Part shown: positions 25,615-36,100 of the stretch, piece by piece
Layout: every line of letters starts with the position of its first letter
Numbering within the stretch: position 1 is the first letter of the stretch
Assembly: GCF_039908645.1 (NCBI RefSeq)
Contig: NZ_CP150917.1
Span: 3,111,501-3,175,500, forward strand
Length of the DNA stretch: 64,000 bases
Origin: Pseudomonas helvetica
GTDB lineage: Bacteria; Pseudomonadota; Gammaproteobacteria; Pseudomonadales; Pseudomonadaceae
Reading direction: 5' to 3'
Notes under the pieces: generated by a model
What the model saw: the letters and a program-made list of their open reading frames with translations, nothing else
What the model was told of the DNA's origin: nothing
Databases searched by the model: none
Position numbers and translations under genes: made by a program

Positions 25615-27036
25615 TTACCTGCTGGCGACCGTCTCGGGTTGCCAGCCACCGCCGAGGGCCTTGTAGATGGCGACGATGCCACGGTAAAGATCAACCTCGG
25701 CCTGGGCCTGGGAATCCTCGGCGGCCAGGCGCTCACGTTGTGCATCGAGCAGCACCAGGAAATCCACGGTGCCTTCGCGGTAGCGAATTTGCGCCAGGTC
25801 AGCCGCAGCACGGCTTGACTCACTCTGACGAATCAGCGAGATCAGGCGCTGTTGACGTTTACCGTAATCGGAGAAGGCGTTCTCCGATTCTTCCAGCGCT
25901 AACAACACTTGCTGCTCGTAGGTCGCCAGGGCGCCTTCGGCGTTAGCATCGGCTGCCCGTAAACGAGCGCGCACGCTGCCCAGGTCGAAGGCGGCCCAGG
26001 TAATGCTTGGGCTGAGCGCCCAGGCGCTGGCTGCCGACGAGCCGATCTGCGAACCACGCCCGGCGGTGAAGCCGAGGAAACCGCTGAGGCTGACCCGTGG
26101 GAACAGATCGGCCTTGGCCACACCAATTCGCGCGGTGGCGGCGGCCAGCTTGCGTTCGGCACTGCGGATATCCGGACGGCGTTGTAGCAGCTCACCCGGA
26201 TCACCAATCGGCAAGGCCTTGGCAATCGCCGGCAAGTTGGCCGGGCTGAGGTCGACGGTCAGTTTGTCCGGTCGTTCACCCAGCAGGGTGGCGATGCGGT
26301 TGCGTTGACGCACCTGCACTTCTTGCAGTTGCGGCACGCTGGCTTCGACGGAGGCAAGGCGGGCATCGGCGCGAACCACATCGAGCTGATCGCCGACGCC
26401 GGCATCACGCAGGCTCACGGTGATTTTGCTCGACTCTTGCTGGTTCTGCAGGTTGGCCAGCGCGATTTTTTCCCGCAGTTGCGCACCGCGCAGTTGACCG
26501 TAAGCGTCCACCAGTTCGGCAATCATGCTGACTTGCAGTTGATGCAGATCGGCTTCGGCTGCTTGTTGATCGGCATCGGCGGCTTCCAGATTGCGCTGGA
26601 TGCGCCCGAACAGATCCACTTCCCAGGCCATGTCCAGGCCCAGGTCATAGCGTTCGCTGTTGACGCGCTGAGTGGTCTGGCCGGGAATCTGGCCTTTGGC
26701 CAAATCACTGCTGGCGCGGCTGGTGACGTTGGGTGTGGTCTGGGTGGCCGCGTCATCACGGAACGCCCGAGATGCCTTCAAGCGCGCATACGCCACTCGC
26801 AGATCACGGTTGCCCTGCAACGACTGGGTCACCAACTGATTGAGGATCGGGTCATCGAACTGCTGCCACCAGACACCTTCGAAGCGTGCGCGGTCGAAGT
26901 TCTTCTGACCGTTGGCGCCATCGGTGGCGGCCGTGATGTTGGCCGCCTCCGTTGCCGGGGTCTTGTAGTCCGGGCCGACGGCACAGGCACTCAGGGCCAG
27001 TACCAGCAAGCTCGGCAGGAAGACTTTCAGACTCAT
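25615..27036 (-). CDS. oprN: NodT-family outer-membrane efflux lipoprotein (OprN-like)
   Basis: 473 residues from MSLKVFLPSLLVLALSAC: signal peptide with lipobox LSAC. The ATG overlaps the mexF stop (ATGA). Two OEP repeats (about 65-250 and 270-460), with the usual VWWQQFDDPILNQLV, 'YDLGLDMAWEVDLFGRIQR', 'LPIGDPGELLQRRPDIRSAE' and 'YREGTVDFLVLLDAQRERL' blocks. It forms the outer-membrane channel of the tripartite pump. A longer frame reaching 27612 only reads mexF out of frame. Confidence 0.9.
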   Translation of the reverse strand: MSLKVFLPSLLVLALSACAVGPDYKTPATEAANITAATDGANGQKNFDRARFEGVWWQQFDDPILNQLVTQSLQGNRDLRVAYARLKASRAFRDDAATQTTPNVTSRASSDLAKGQIPGQTTQRVNSERYDLGLDMAWEVDLFGRIQRNLEAADADQQAAEADLHQLQVSMIAELVDAYGQLRGAQLREKIALANLQNQQESSKITVSLRDAGVGDQLDVVRADARLASVEASVPQLQEVQVRQRNRIATLLGERPDKLTVDLSPANLPAIAKALPIGDPGELLQRRPDIRSAERKLAAATARIGVAKADLFPRVSLSGFLGFTAGRGSQIGSSAASAWALSPSITWAAFDLGSVRARLRAADANAEGALATYEQQVLLALEESENAFSDYGKRQQRLISLIRQSESSRAAADLAQIRYREGTVDFLVLLDAQRERLAAEDSQAQAEVDLYRGIVAIYKALGGGWQPETVASR

Positions 27037-30000
27037 TGTTGCGCCTCCAGTTTCAGGGCCTTGGCCGCTTTGCGGGCATCGCTGCGTTCCACAAAACGAC
27101 GGATCAATACGTAGAACACCGGCGTCAGCAACAGACCGAAGAAGGTCACCCCGAGCATCCCGGAGAACACCGCCACACCCATGGCGTGACGCATTTCTGC
27201 ACCGGCACCGCTGGAGAACACCAGAGGCACCACGCCCATGATGAAGGCGAAGGAGGTCATCAGGATCGGCCGCAGACGCAGACGGCAGGCTTCCAGTACC
27301 GCGCTGAGCGGGTCCAGGCCTTCCTCTTGCTTGTCCTTGGCGAACTCGACGATCAGGATCGCGTTCTTGCAGGCCAGTCCTACCAGAACGATCAAGCCGA
27401 TCTGGGTGAAGATGTTGTTGTCGCCACCGGAGAGAATCACCCCGGTAATCGCCGACAGCAGGGTCATCGGGACGATCAGGATCACCGCCAGCGGCAGGCT
27501 CCAGCTCTCGTATTGCGCGGCCAGTACCAGGAACGCCAGCAGTACGCAGAGCGGGAACACGAACAGCGCGGTGTTGCCGGACAGAATTTGCTGGTAGGTC
27601 AGGTCGGTCCACTCGTAGGTCATGCCGTTAGGCAGTTCGTCCTTGAGCAGTTTTTCGATGGCCTGTTGCGCTTGGCCGGAGCTGTAGCCAGGGGCTGCGG
27701 CGCCGTTGATTTCAGCGGTGATAAAGCCGTTGTAGTGCATCACGCGGTCCGGGCCCGAGGTGTCGCTGACCTTGATGAAGGTCGCCAGCGGGATCATCTC
27801 GCCTTTGTTGTTGCGCACTTTCAGCTGGCCGATCTGGTCCGGTTCGAGGCGGAACTGCTGCTCGGCCTGAACGTTGACCTGATAGGTGCGACCAAAGCGG
27901 TTGAAGTCGTTGGCATACAACGAACCCAGGTAGATCTGCAGGGTGTCGAAGATGTCGCTGACGGCCACGCCGTGGGTCTTGGCTTTTTCGCGGTCGATGG
28001 CGGCATCGACCTGTGGCACGTTCACGGTGTAGCTGGTGAACAGCCCGGCCAGTTCCGGCACGCTGCGGCTCTTGGTGATGATGTTCATGGTTTCTTTGTA
28101 CAGCTCGTCATACCCCAGGTTGCCCCGGTCTTCGATCTGCAGGCGGAAACCACCGATGGTGCCCAGGCCTTGTACCGGCGGCGGCGGGAAGATCGCCATG
28201 TAGGCTTCCTGAATCCCGGCGTACTGGCCGTTCAAGGCTCCGGCAATGGCACCAGCCGATTGGCTTGGGTCTTTGCGTTGGTCGAACGGTTTCAGGGTGA
28301 CGAACACGATGCCGGCGTTAGGGCTGTTGGTGAAGCCGTTGATCGACAGGCCAGGGAAGGCCACCGCGCTTTCCACGCCAGGCTGTTTCAGGGCCAGGTC
28401 GGACATGCGCTTGATCACATCTTCAGTGCGGTCCAGGCTCGCCGCGTCCGGCAGTTGGGCGAAGGCCACCAAGTATTGCTTGTCCTGGCCGGGCACGAAA
28501 CCGGTTGGCGTGTTCGAGAAGCCGAGGAACGTCAGCGCCATCAGGCCGGCGTACAGCAGCAGGGCGATGCCGCTGCTGCGGATCACACGAGCCACAGTGC
28601 CGACATAACCATGGCTGGCACGATCAAAGAAACGGTTGAACGGACGGAACAGCCAGCCACCGAAAATACCGTCGAGGACCTTCGAGAAACGGTCCTTGGG
28701 CGCATCATGACTTTTGAGCAACACGGCAGCCAACGCTGGCGAAAGGGTCAGCGAGTTGAAGGCCGAGATCACCGTGGAGATCGCAATGGTCAACGCGAAC
28801 TGCTTGTAGAACTGCCCGGTCAACCCGGAGATGAAGGCCGCCGGGATAAACACGGCACACAGCACCAGCGCGGTGGCGATGATCGGCCCGGTTACTTCAC
28901 GCATGGCGCGCTTGGTCGCTTCGACCGGTGTCAGCCCGAGGCCGATATTCCGTTCGACGTTTTCCACCACCACGATGGCGTCGTCGACCACGATACCGAT
29001 GGCCAATACCAATCCGAACAATGACAACGCGTTAAGCGAGAAGCCGAACAGGTGCATCACGGCGAACGTACCGATCAACGACACCGGCACCGCCACCAAC
29101 GGAATAATCGAGGCACGCCAGGTTTGCAGGAACAGGATCACCACCAGCACAACCAGAATCAGTGCTTCGAACAGTGTGTGCACCACCGCTTCGATGGAAC
29201 CGCGAACGAAAATCGTCGGGTCATACACGATGCTGAAGTCCATGCCTTCGGGGAAGCTCTTCTTCAGCTCGGCCATTTTGGCGCGCACTTCGTTGGAGAT
29301 CTCGATAGCGTTGGAGCCTGGACGCTGGAAGATCGGGATCGCCACGGCCGGTTGGTTGTTCAGCAAGGAACGCAAGGCGTACTGGCTGGAGCCGAGTTCG
29401 ACGCGAGCAATGTCCTTGAGGCGAGTGATTTCACCGTTTTCACCAGAGCGAATAATGATGTTCTCGAACTCTTCCTCGGAGACCAGGCGACCTTGGGTGT
29501 TGACCGAGAGCTGGAACGCGGTGGCGTTCGGTGCAGGTGGCGCACCCAGGGCACCGGCGGCAACCTGGCGGTTCTGTTCGCGAATCGCGTTGACCACATC
29601 GGTCGCAGTCAGGTTGCGCGAAGCGGTCTTGTTCGGATCGAGCCAGACCCGCAGCGAATAGTCGCCCATACCAAACAGTTGCACGTCACCGACGCCGCCC
29701 AGCCGCGCCAGCTCATCCTTGATGTTGAGCAAGGCGTAGTTGGACAGGTAGAGCATGTCGTAGCGCTTGTCCGGCGAGGTCAAGTGCACAACCATGGTCA
29801 GGTCGGGCGAAGCCTTGTCCACCGTGATACCGATCCGGGTCACTTCGGCGGGCAGCTTGGGCTCGGAGCGGGTGACACGGTTCTGCACCTGAACCTGTGC
29901 GTTGTCCAGGTCGGTGCCCAGCGCAAAGGTGATGGTCAGGGTGATCTTGCCGTCAGCGGTGGACTGCGAGGACATGTACAGCATGTTCTCGACGCCGGTA

Positions 30001-30212
30001 ATGGCTTGCTCCAGCGGAGCGGCCACGGTTTCACCGATGACTTTAGGGTTGGCACCCGGGAAGTTGGCGCGGACCACCACGGTCGGTGGCACGACTTCCG
30101 GGTATTCGCTGATCGGTAGCTGGAACAGCGAGATGCTGCCGGCGATCAGGATCAGCAGCGAGAGCACCGCTGCGAAGATCGGCCGTGAAATGAAGAATTG
30201 GGAAAAATTCAT
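27033..30212 (-). CDS. mexF: RND multidrug efflux transporter, MexF-like
   Basis: 1059 residues, near the length of P. aeruginosa MexF. It starts MNFSQFFISRPIFAAVLSLL and matches my memory of MexF throughout, for example 'YPEVVPPTVVVRANFPGANP', 'FSLNALSLFGLVLAIGIVVD' with the proton-relay DD (VVDDAIVVVENVERN) in the fourth membrane helix, and the C-terminal GLACKNAILIVEFAKD. Twelve membrane helices with two large periplasmic loops. MexF pumps chloramphenicol, quinolones and trimethoprim in P. aeruginosa. Here the operon is mexE-mexF-oprN with a 15-bp gap and a 4-bp overlap; no mexT or mexS lies beside it. Confidence 0.93.
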   Translation of the reverse strand: MNFSQFFISRPIFAAVLSLLILIAGSISLFQLPISEYPEVVPPTVVVRANFPGANPKVIGETVAAPLEQAITGVENMLYMSSQSTADGKITLTITFALGTDLDNAQVQVQNRVTRSEPKLPAEVTRIGITVDKASPDLTMVVHLTSPDKRYDMLYLSNYALLNIKDELARLGGVGDVQLFGMGDYSLRVWLDPNKTASRNLTATDVVNAIREQNRQVAAGALGAPPAPNATAFQLSVNTQGRLVSEEEFENIIIRSGENGEITRLKDIARVELGSSQYALRSLLNNQPAVAIPIFQRPGSNAIEISNEVRAKMAELKKSFPEGMDFSIVYDPTIFVRGSIEAVVHTLFEALILVVLVVILFLQTWRASIIPLVAVPVSLIGTFAVMHLFGFSLNALSLFGLVLAIGIVVDDAIVVVENVERNIGLGLTPVEATKRAMREVTGPIIATALVLCAVFIPAAFISGLTGQFYKQFALTIAISTVISAFNSLTLSPALAAVLLKSHDAPKDRFSKVLDGIFGGWLFRPFNRFFDRASHGYVGTVARVIRSSGIALLLYAGLMALTFLGFSNTPTGFVPGQDKQYLVAFAQLPDAASLDRTEDVIKRMSDLALKQPGVESAVAFPGLSINGFTNSPNAGIVFVTLKPFDQRKDPSQSAGAIAGALNGQYAGIQEAYMAIFPPPPVQGLGTIGGFRLQIEDRGNLGYDELYKETMNIITKSRSVPELAGLFTSYTVNVPQVDAAIDREKAKTHGVAVSDIFDTLQIYLGSLYANDFNRFGRTYQVNVQAEQQFRLEPDQIGQLKVRNNKGEMIPLATFIKVSDTSGPDRVMHYNGFITAEINGAAAPGYSSGQAQQAIEKLLKDELPNGMTYEWTDLTYQQILSGNTALFVFPLCVLLAFLVLAAQYESWSLPLAVILIVPMTLLSAITGVILSGGDNNIFTQIGLIVLVGLACKNAILIVEFAKDKQEEGLDPLSAVLEACRLRLRPILMTSFAFIMGVVPLVFSSGAGAEMRHAMGVAVFSGMLGVTFFGLLLTPVFYVLIRRFVERSDARKAAKALKLEAQQ

Positions 30213-30227
30213 CGGAGTTGTCGTCCC

Positions 30228-31481
30228 TTAACCGCGTGGAGTCGCAGCGGCGAGTTTCACAGCCGTACCCGGCGCAACCTTGGCAGGTGCGACTTGGGGT
30301 AGGTTGCTGGCTTCAAGCGCTTGGCGTTGTTGAGCGAGGGCCGCGAGGGTTTCCTGGCTGGCCATCGGGATCACTTCAGGCGTCACCGGGGAACCCGGAC
30401 GCACCCGTTGCAGACCCTTGACGATGATCGTGTCGTCCTTGTTCAGGCCGCTGCGTACAATGCGCAAACCTTCGATCTTCGGACCCAGTTCGACGGCGCG
30501 ATAAGCCGACTTGTTGTCGGCGTCCATCACCAGTACAAACTTTTTACCCAGGTCGGTACCGACGGCTTCGTCGTTGATCAGTACAGCGGAATAGGTCCCG
30601 CTGCCCACCAGTTTCAGGCGAGCGTAGAGGCCGGGGGTGTATTCGCCCTTGCTGTTGTCAAACACGGCGCGACCGCGGATGGTGCCGGTTTTCGGGTTGA
30701 CCTGGTTGTCGACGAAGTTCATCTGGCCCAGGTGTGGGTTGCCTTCTTCATTGGACAGACCAAGGTAAACCGGAGTGGTTTGACCGCGTTGGCCCTGGCG
30801 GGCGAGCTGGGTGTACTTGAGGTACACACGCTCATCGGCGTCGAAGTAGGCGTAAATCTTGTCGGTGGAGACCACGCTGGTCAGCGCGGTGACATCGGCG
30901 GTGACCAGGTTGCCGGCGGTGATTTCCGCACGGCTGACGCGGCCACTGATCGGTGCAGTGACGCGGGTAAAGCTGAGGTTCAGTTTGGCCAGGTCCAGTT
31001 GCGCCTGGAGGGCGCCGACAGCGGCTCGGGCCTCTTGGGCGGCGCTGCTGCGCGAGTCGGCCAGCTCGGCAGAAATCGCATTGCTGGTGCGCAGGCGCTC
31101 ACCGCGTTGGGCTTCGTTTTCGCTGCGGGTAGCATTGGCGCGACCTTGGGCAACCAGGGCTTCAAGACGGCGGACCTCAGCCTGGAAGGGGCGAGGGTCG
31201 ATCTGGAACAGCAAATCGCCCTTTTTCACAAGGGCGCCTTCGGTGAATGCGACTTCGTCGATCTGGCCTGACACCCGAGGACGAATCTCGACGGTTTCCG
31301 GTGCCTCGAGGCGGCCGGTGAAATCGTCCCACTCGTTGACCGGTTGTTCCAGCACCTTGGCCACGCTGACTTTGGCCGCAGGCATGGCGGCAGCGGTGCC
31401 CGGGGTCTTGCCGCAGGCGCTCATCACCAGCATGGCCAAAACGGCCAAGGGGAAGCGCAAATGTTTGAATGACTGTTCCAT
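30228..31481 (-). CDS. mexE: RND efflux periplasmic adaptor lipoprotein, MexE-like
   Basis: 417 residues from MEQSFKHLRFPLAVLAMLVMSAC: signal peptide with lipobox MSAC. The body agrees with MexE: 'WDDFTGRLEAPETVEIRPRV', 'ALVKKGDLLFQIDPRPFQAE', a helical hairpin (about 95-165), LNLSFTRVTAPISGRVSRAE and 'NFVDNQVNPKTGTIRGRAVF'. It connects MexF and the OprN-like channel in the periplasm. First gene of the operon; an inverted repeat with ATC-N9-GAT is 83-99 bp before its start. The frame extends 25 codons upstream but those codons look non-coding. Confidence 0.93.
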   Translation of the reverse strand: MEQSFKHLRFPLAVLAMLVMSACGKTPGTAAAMPAAKVSVAKVLEQPVNEWDDFTGRLEAPETVEIRPRVSGQIDEVAFTEGALVKKGDLLFQIDPRPFQAEVRRLEALVAQGRANATRSENEAQRGERLRTSNAISAELADSRSSAAQEARAAVGALQAQLDLAKLNLSFTRVTAPISGRVSRAEITAGNLVTADVTALTSVVSTDKIYAYFDADERVYLKYTQLARQGQRGQTTPVYLGLSNEEGNPHLGQMNFVDNQVNPKTGTIRGRAVFDNSKGEYTPGLYARLKLVGSGTYSAVLINDEAVGTDLGKKFVLVMDADNKSAYRAVELGPKIEGLRIVRSGLNKDDTIIVKGLQRVRPGSPVTPEVIPMASQETLAALAQQRQALEASNLPQVAPAKVAPGTAVKLAAATPRG

Positions 31482-31563
31482 GGATACATCCGCCACTGTA
31501 TTGAGATGGGCGGATGATGCTCGGCGGGGCTGTATCAAACGAATCGAATGAGGCAAAGGTAAC

Positions 31564-31580
31564 TATCATTCGGAATGATA
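31564..31580. promoter_or_regulatory. Palindrome upstream of mexE, ATC-N9-GAT type operator candidate
   Basis: TATCATT-CGG-AATGATA is a perfect 7-bp inverted repeat with a 3-bp centre, 83-99 bp upstream of the mexE ATG. It contains ATC-N9-GAT, the core of the nod-box-type site used by LysR regulators such as NodD and reported for MexT. Binding by a MexT homologue is inference. Confidence 0.5.
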
Positions 31581-31594
31581 TAAGCGCCGAGTTA

Positions 31595-31619
31595 GCCCCC
31601 TAGCATGGGGCTTTCGTTA
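31595..31619 (+). terminator. Weak hairpin in the mexE/MFS intergenic region
   Basis: AGCCCC (31595-31600) and GGGGCT (31608-31613) with TTTCGTT following on the plus strand. The rest of the 370-bp space (31482-31851) holds the mexE promoter side, a REP-like scrap around 31700-31720 (GAGCAAGCTCGC) and the start of the MFS gene. No other gene was seen. Confidence 0.35.
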
Positions 31620-31851
31620 GGCGGCTATCAATGTGCCTGATGACAATTCAGTGTTGCGGGGAGTGCAAAGGTCAGGTTGAAAACCGAGTCGCGGTCATCG
31701 TGAGCAAGCTCGCTTCTTGCTGTGCCCGAACTGCCTGGGCCGTTACCAGCTTTTGGCCTTTTCGGTGATCGACCTTGCGCTTGGTCAATCTGGCCAATAG
31801 TGGGCTTACAGGTCCGTTGTATGACGGGTCTTCATGTGCGGAATTGATGAT

Positions 31852-33138
31852 ATGAAGTTGTTTAGACCGTTGCTTCAGCGGCCTGTGGCGTTGCTGTGGG
31901 GAGGGCTGGCGCTATCCTCGATCGGCGACGAATTGTTCGCGATCGCTGTCGCCTGGATGGCGGTGCAGATCGCCGGCACCGATGCGAGTTGGCTTAGTGC
32001 GTTGCGCGGCGGGGCGGCGCTGGCGGGCGCGTTGCTGGGAGGGATCTGGGCCGAGCGCTGGGACCATCGACGCACGATGATCGGCGCTGACCTTGCGCGG
32101 GCCGGGCTCGCGCTGATTCCGATGCTGGCTTGGGCGTTGGGCATCCTGAGCCTGTGGATGCTGGCGGTGCCGGTCATGCTCATGATGATCGTCAACTCTT
32201 TGTTCGAACCGGCCTTGCGCGCCAGCCTGCCACGTATTGTCGCGGCGCCGGACCAGTTGCAGGCCGTCAACGCGCTGTTCGACGCAATTATCCGGGTGGC
32301 CCGGGTGATCGGGCCGATGCTGGCCGCGGCCATTACCTTGCTGATTCCGCTTGAACATCTGTTTACCCTCAATAGCCTGACGTTCCTGATCTCGGCCTGG
32401 GCGGTGATGAAGCTGAGCACGGCATTGCCTCGCCAACCGGTCAAGGTGACGAGCCGGCGTGCCGCCTTCACCGCCGGTTGGCGCAGCCTGATCGGTCGTC
32501 GGCAGATGCAGGTGGTGTATGTGTGTGCGGGGTTGGGCAACGTCGCCTGGAGCCTGGGCATTTCCATCGGCATGGCGCTGGCCGTGGTCAAGTACGACAT
32601 CCAGGGTTTCGGTGTACGGGGCTTTGCCGCCTACGGCCTGATCATGGGCGCCTATGGTTGCGGCAACCTGATCTCTATTTTTGTCGTCGGCAACCTGCAT
32701 ATCCGACGCTTGTACGGTGGTTTTACCTTCGGCTCGGTGGTCAACGGCCTGGGCATTGCGACCATCGGTGCGGCGGTGATGTACCTGCCAGCGGAGTACG
32801 TCCTGGTCGGGATGATGTTCGGCGCAGGCCTGGCCGCGCTCGGCGGGCCGCTGATCGACATCTCGTTCATTCTGCTGATTCAAACCACGTTCAGGCAAAG
32901 CGAGATTGCCGGGCTGGCAAGGTTACGCTATGCCGCGCTGGGGGCCTCCATTCTCATTGCCGGGGCCTGCGGTGCGGCACTTTATGCCCGGTTCGAAACC
33001 GGCATGGTCATCGTCGGCAGCGGGATGTTTGAAGTCATCGTCGGTGCGATTGTGTTGCTCGTCCCCAAGGACAATGAAGCGGTCTACGCGAACACGGGGG
33101 AAGAGCCTCTGTTGGATGGCAATGAGGTCACCCGATGA
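31852..33138 (+). CDS. MFS transporter
   Basis: 428 residues from MKLFRPLLQRPVALLWGG; an ATG six codons upstream is an alternative. About 12 membrane helices. 'LSSIGDELFAIAVAWMAVQI' and GALLGGIWAERWDHRRTMIGADLARAG (motif A-like loop, D-R-R at the 2-3 loop) place it in the MFS_3/enterobactin-exporter-like (EntS/MacB-type MFS_3) group, and RxxRxxxxN-like 'SLPRIVAAPDQLQAVNALFD' is the matching signature. Substrate unknown; possible exporter. It lies alone, tail-to-tail with the GGDEF-EAL gene. Confidence 0.85.
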   Translation: MKLFRPLLQRPVALLWGGLALSSIGDELFAIAVAWMAVQIAGTDASWLSALRGGAALAGALLGGIWAERWDHRRTMIGADLARAGLALIPMLAWALGILSLWMLAVPVMLMMIVNSLFEPALRASLPRIVAAPDQLQAVNALFDAIIRVARVIGPMLAAAITLLIPLEHLFTLNSLTFLISAWAVMKLSTALPRQPVKVTSRRAAFTAGWRSLIGRRQMQVVYVCAGLGNVAWSLGISIGMALAVVKYDIQGFGVRGFAAYGLIMGAYGCGNLISIFVVGNLHIRRLYGGFTFGSVVNGLGIATIGAAVMYLPAEYVLVGMMFGAGLAALGGPLIDISFILLIQTTFRQSEIAGLARLRYAALGASILIAGACGAALYARFETGMVIVGSGMFEVIVGAIVLLVPKDNEAVYANTGEEPLLDGNEVTR

Positions 33139-33192
33139 GCGCTTTTCATGAGCATGTGAAAGACCACGCCGAACGTACGCCACACTGAGTCA

Positions 33193-36100
33193 TTAATGCC
33201 CGGGCATTGGGCTGCTTGGGCGTTTTACATCGCGTTTTCGCCTTGCCGAGTCAGGGCTCGCAATGCGGCTCGATTGAGGCAATCGGGGCGTACGCAGTAA
33301 CAGGCTGATTTCCTCTGCACTGACCGCTCTGCTGAAAAAGTGGCCCTGAATTTCATCGCAGCCGTTTTCATGCAAGAAGGTTTGCTGCTCCTGGGTTTCG
33401 ACACCTTCGGCAATGACCCTGAGGTTCAGTGTGTGCCCCAACGAAATCACCGCAGTGGCGATGGCTTTGTCGTTCTCGTTGTCGGGCAGATCGCGCACGA
33501 AAGACTGATCGATCTTGAGTCTCGCAATCGGGAAGCTTTTCAAGGCTGCAAGGCTGGAGTAGCCGGTGCCGAAGTCGTCGATCGAGAGGCTGATCCCCAT
33601 TGATTGCAGTTCTTTCATTTTGTTGATGGCTTGCTGAAGGTCTTGCATGATCAGGCTTTCGGTCAGCTCCAGCTCAAGGTACATCGGGTCCAGTCCGGTT
33701 TCTTTCAAGGCATGCCTCACTCGGTCGATCAGGTCCCTTTCGATGAACTGGCGTGCTGAAATATTCACCGACATGGTGATCGGCGGCCAGCCCGCATCCT
33801 GCCAGTCCTTGTTCTGTCTGCACGCGGTATGAATCACCCAGTCGCCGATGGGCACGATCAACCCGGTTTCTTCGGCCTGCGGAATGAATTTGATTGGAGA
33901 CACCATGCCGAGCTCGGGGTGCTGCCAGCGGATCAGTGCTTCTACGCCGATAATCTGACCTGACTGCAAATCCACCTGTGGCTGGTACAGCAGCAGGAAC
34001 TCGTCATGGTTGAGTGCATTTCGAAGCCCGTCTTGCATGGCGAGCTTGCCCTGAACCTTGTTATTCATCTCGCTCGTATAGAACTGGTAACTGTTGCGAC
34101 CCAGCTCCTTGGCCCGGTACATCGCGGCGTCTGCGTTGCTGAGCAACGTGTCGGTATCGCTGCCGTCGGCAGGGTAAGTGGCCAACCCCATGCTGCAGGT
34201 GACGTGGAGTGTATGTCCGCTTAGCTGAATCGGCCGCAGGATGGCTTCCTGGATTTTGTGCAGGGCAGGGGTAACGCCGTCGAGGTCTGAGGGCTGGTCG
34301 AACAGGATGATCACAAACTCGTCGCCACCCAGTCGCACGACGGTGTCGGTGCGGCGTACACATTCCAGCATGCGCTGGGCGACGGTTTTCAGCAGTTCGT
34401 CTCCAGCACTGTGCCCAAGGCTGTCATTCACCAGTTTGAATTTGTCCAGATCGAGAAACGCCACCGTCACCTGGCGGTTGTAGCGCTGAGCATAAAGTAT
34501 TGCCTGCTTGAGGCGGTCTTCGAGCAGTGTGCGATTCGGCAGCCCGGTCAGTGCGTCATGGTCGCCCATAAAGCGAATGCGCTGCTCGGTAAGTTGGCGT
34601 TCTATTGCAATGCCGGCAAGCGGTGTCGCCATGTCGATCAGTCGCGTCTCGGTCGAGCCAGGGCTGCGTACAGTGTTGGAATACAAGGCAAACGTACCCA
34701 ATACCTTTCGCTCATGGGACAGGATCGGCGTCGACCAGCAGGCGCGAAACCCATAGGGCGCAGCAATTGAACGGTAATCCTCCCATAGCGGATCCAGCTC
34801 GATATTCGTGACGATGACCGGTTCTCGTCGATACACAGCGGTGCCGCATGAACCGACGTTCGGACCGATTGCAATCCCGTCAATGAGCTGGTTATAGGCT
34901 TTCGGCAAACTGGGCGCAGCCCCGTGCAGCAGGTGCTTGCCGTCCTCATCCAGCACCAGGATGGACACCATCATCCCCTCCAGTTGGGACTCGACCAGGT
35001 GAGCCAGGCTGTCGAGGACTTCTGCAAGCTCGGTACTCCTGGCGATCAGCTCCAGGACATGACCTTGTCCGGTACGGATGATGGCTTCTTGCTCCAATCG
35101 ACTGTTTTGCACGGCGAGTCGCTCTGTGGCGATACTCAATTGAACCGATTTTTTTTCCAGCTGAAGTCGGTCTTTGAGGAATTGATTCACTGCACGAGCC
35201 ATGTTGGCGATCTCGTCCTTCCCATGCTCCGCCATCATCAAATGTGTTTTGTCAGTGTGTTCCTGACGCAATTGCCGGCTTATTGCATTCAGGCGCACGA
35301 GCACATGACGGCCCATGAAGACCCGGGTCACAAACCAGGCGAACACCAGGCTGGCGCCCAACATGATCAACACCCATTGCTGGCTACGGTTTGAGGCCTC
35401 CACCAGGCGCTGTACGGCTTCGCGATAGTCTTCGGTGTAAGCACTGGATTGCGCACGGGCCAACGCGACCAGAACCCCGGCCTCATTCTTCAGCTCCTCA
35501 TTGAACCGCTGTATGACGTTGTGCTGATTGATGAGCTTCAGGCGTAGGGAGAAGAGCTTGGGTATCTCGACATCAGCGTCGGGTAACTTGCCTGTGGTGC
35601 GTGACAGGTGCTCATACCGGATCTGCAGGCGTTGCACGGCATCACTGTCAACAGCCTGCGGCAGATCGAAAAGTAACACCGCCAGCTCCAGGCTGGCCCG
35701 GGTCTGGGCCGCGGTTAACCGGGCGGTGTGATCCTCCAGGGTTTGCTCGAAGGTGACCTCGGTTTGCAGCAGGCTTTCGCGCAATTGCGCAACGATGTTG
35801 GCGGTATTGCGGAACATCTGACTCGACTGATACATGTCGAGTATCGCCACGCCACTGTTCGCGGCAGTCAGCTGCTGCACCAGCTGATCAAGGGCTTCAA
35901 GCTGTTCGACAGTCGCTGCATAGCTTGAACGCAGGGTGTCGGGGGAGCGGGTTGTCAGAAGCTGATCGGTCTGGCGTTCGATCAGCAAGGTACGATGCAG
36001 CATGTCTTGCCCATTTTGCATGCGGACCAGTCGTTCATCCGTCAGCTGGCGGGTGGCGCTGTTTGATGTGCGCAACGCGTAGACCGCAGTTGCACCACCC

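Noticed and set aside
25615..27612. 665-codon frame as one protein
   Set aside because: Only its last 473 codons are the OprN-like lipoprotein; the first part reads mexF in another frame.
26952..29024. 690-codon open frame on the plus strand
   Set aside because: Antisense to mexF/oprN; composition is that of a GC-rich shadow, and the opposite strand is a clear MexF-like protein.
31680..31730. A further REPIN near 31.7 kb
   Set aside because: Only a scrap (GAGCAAGCTCGC) is present with no second arm.
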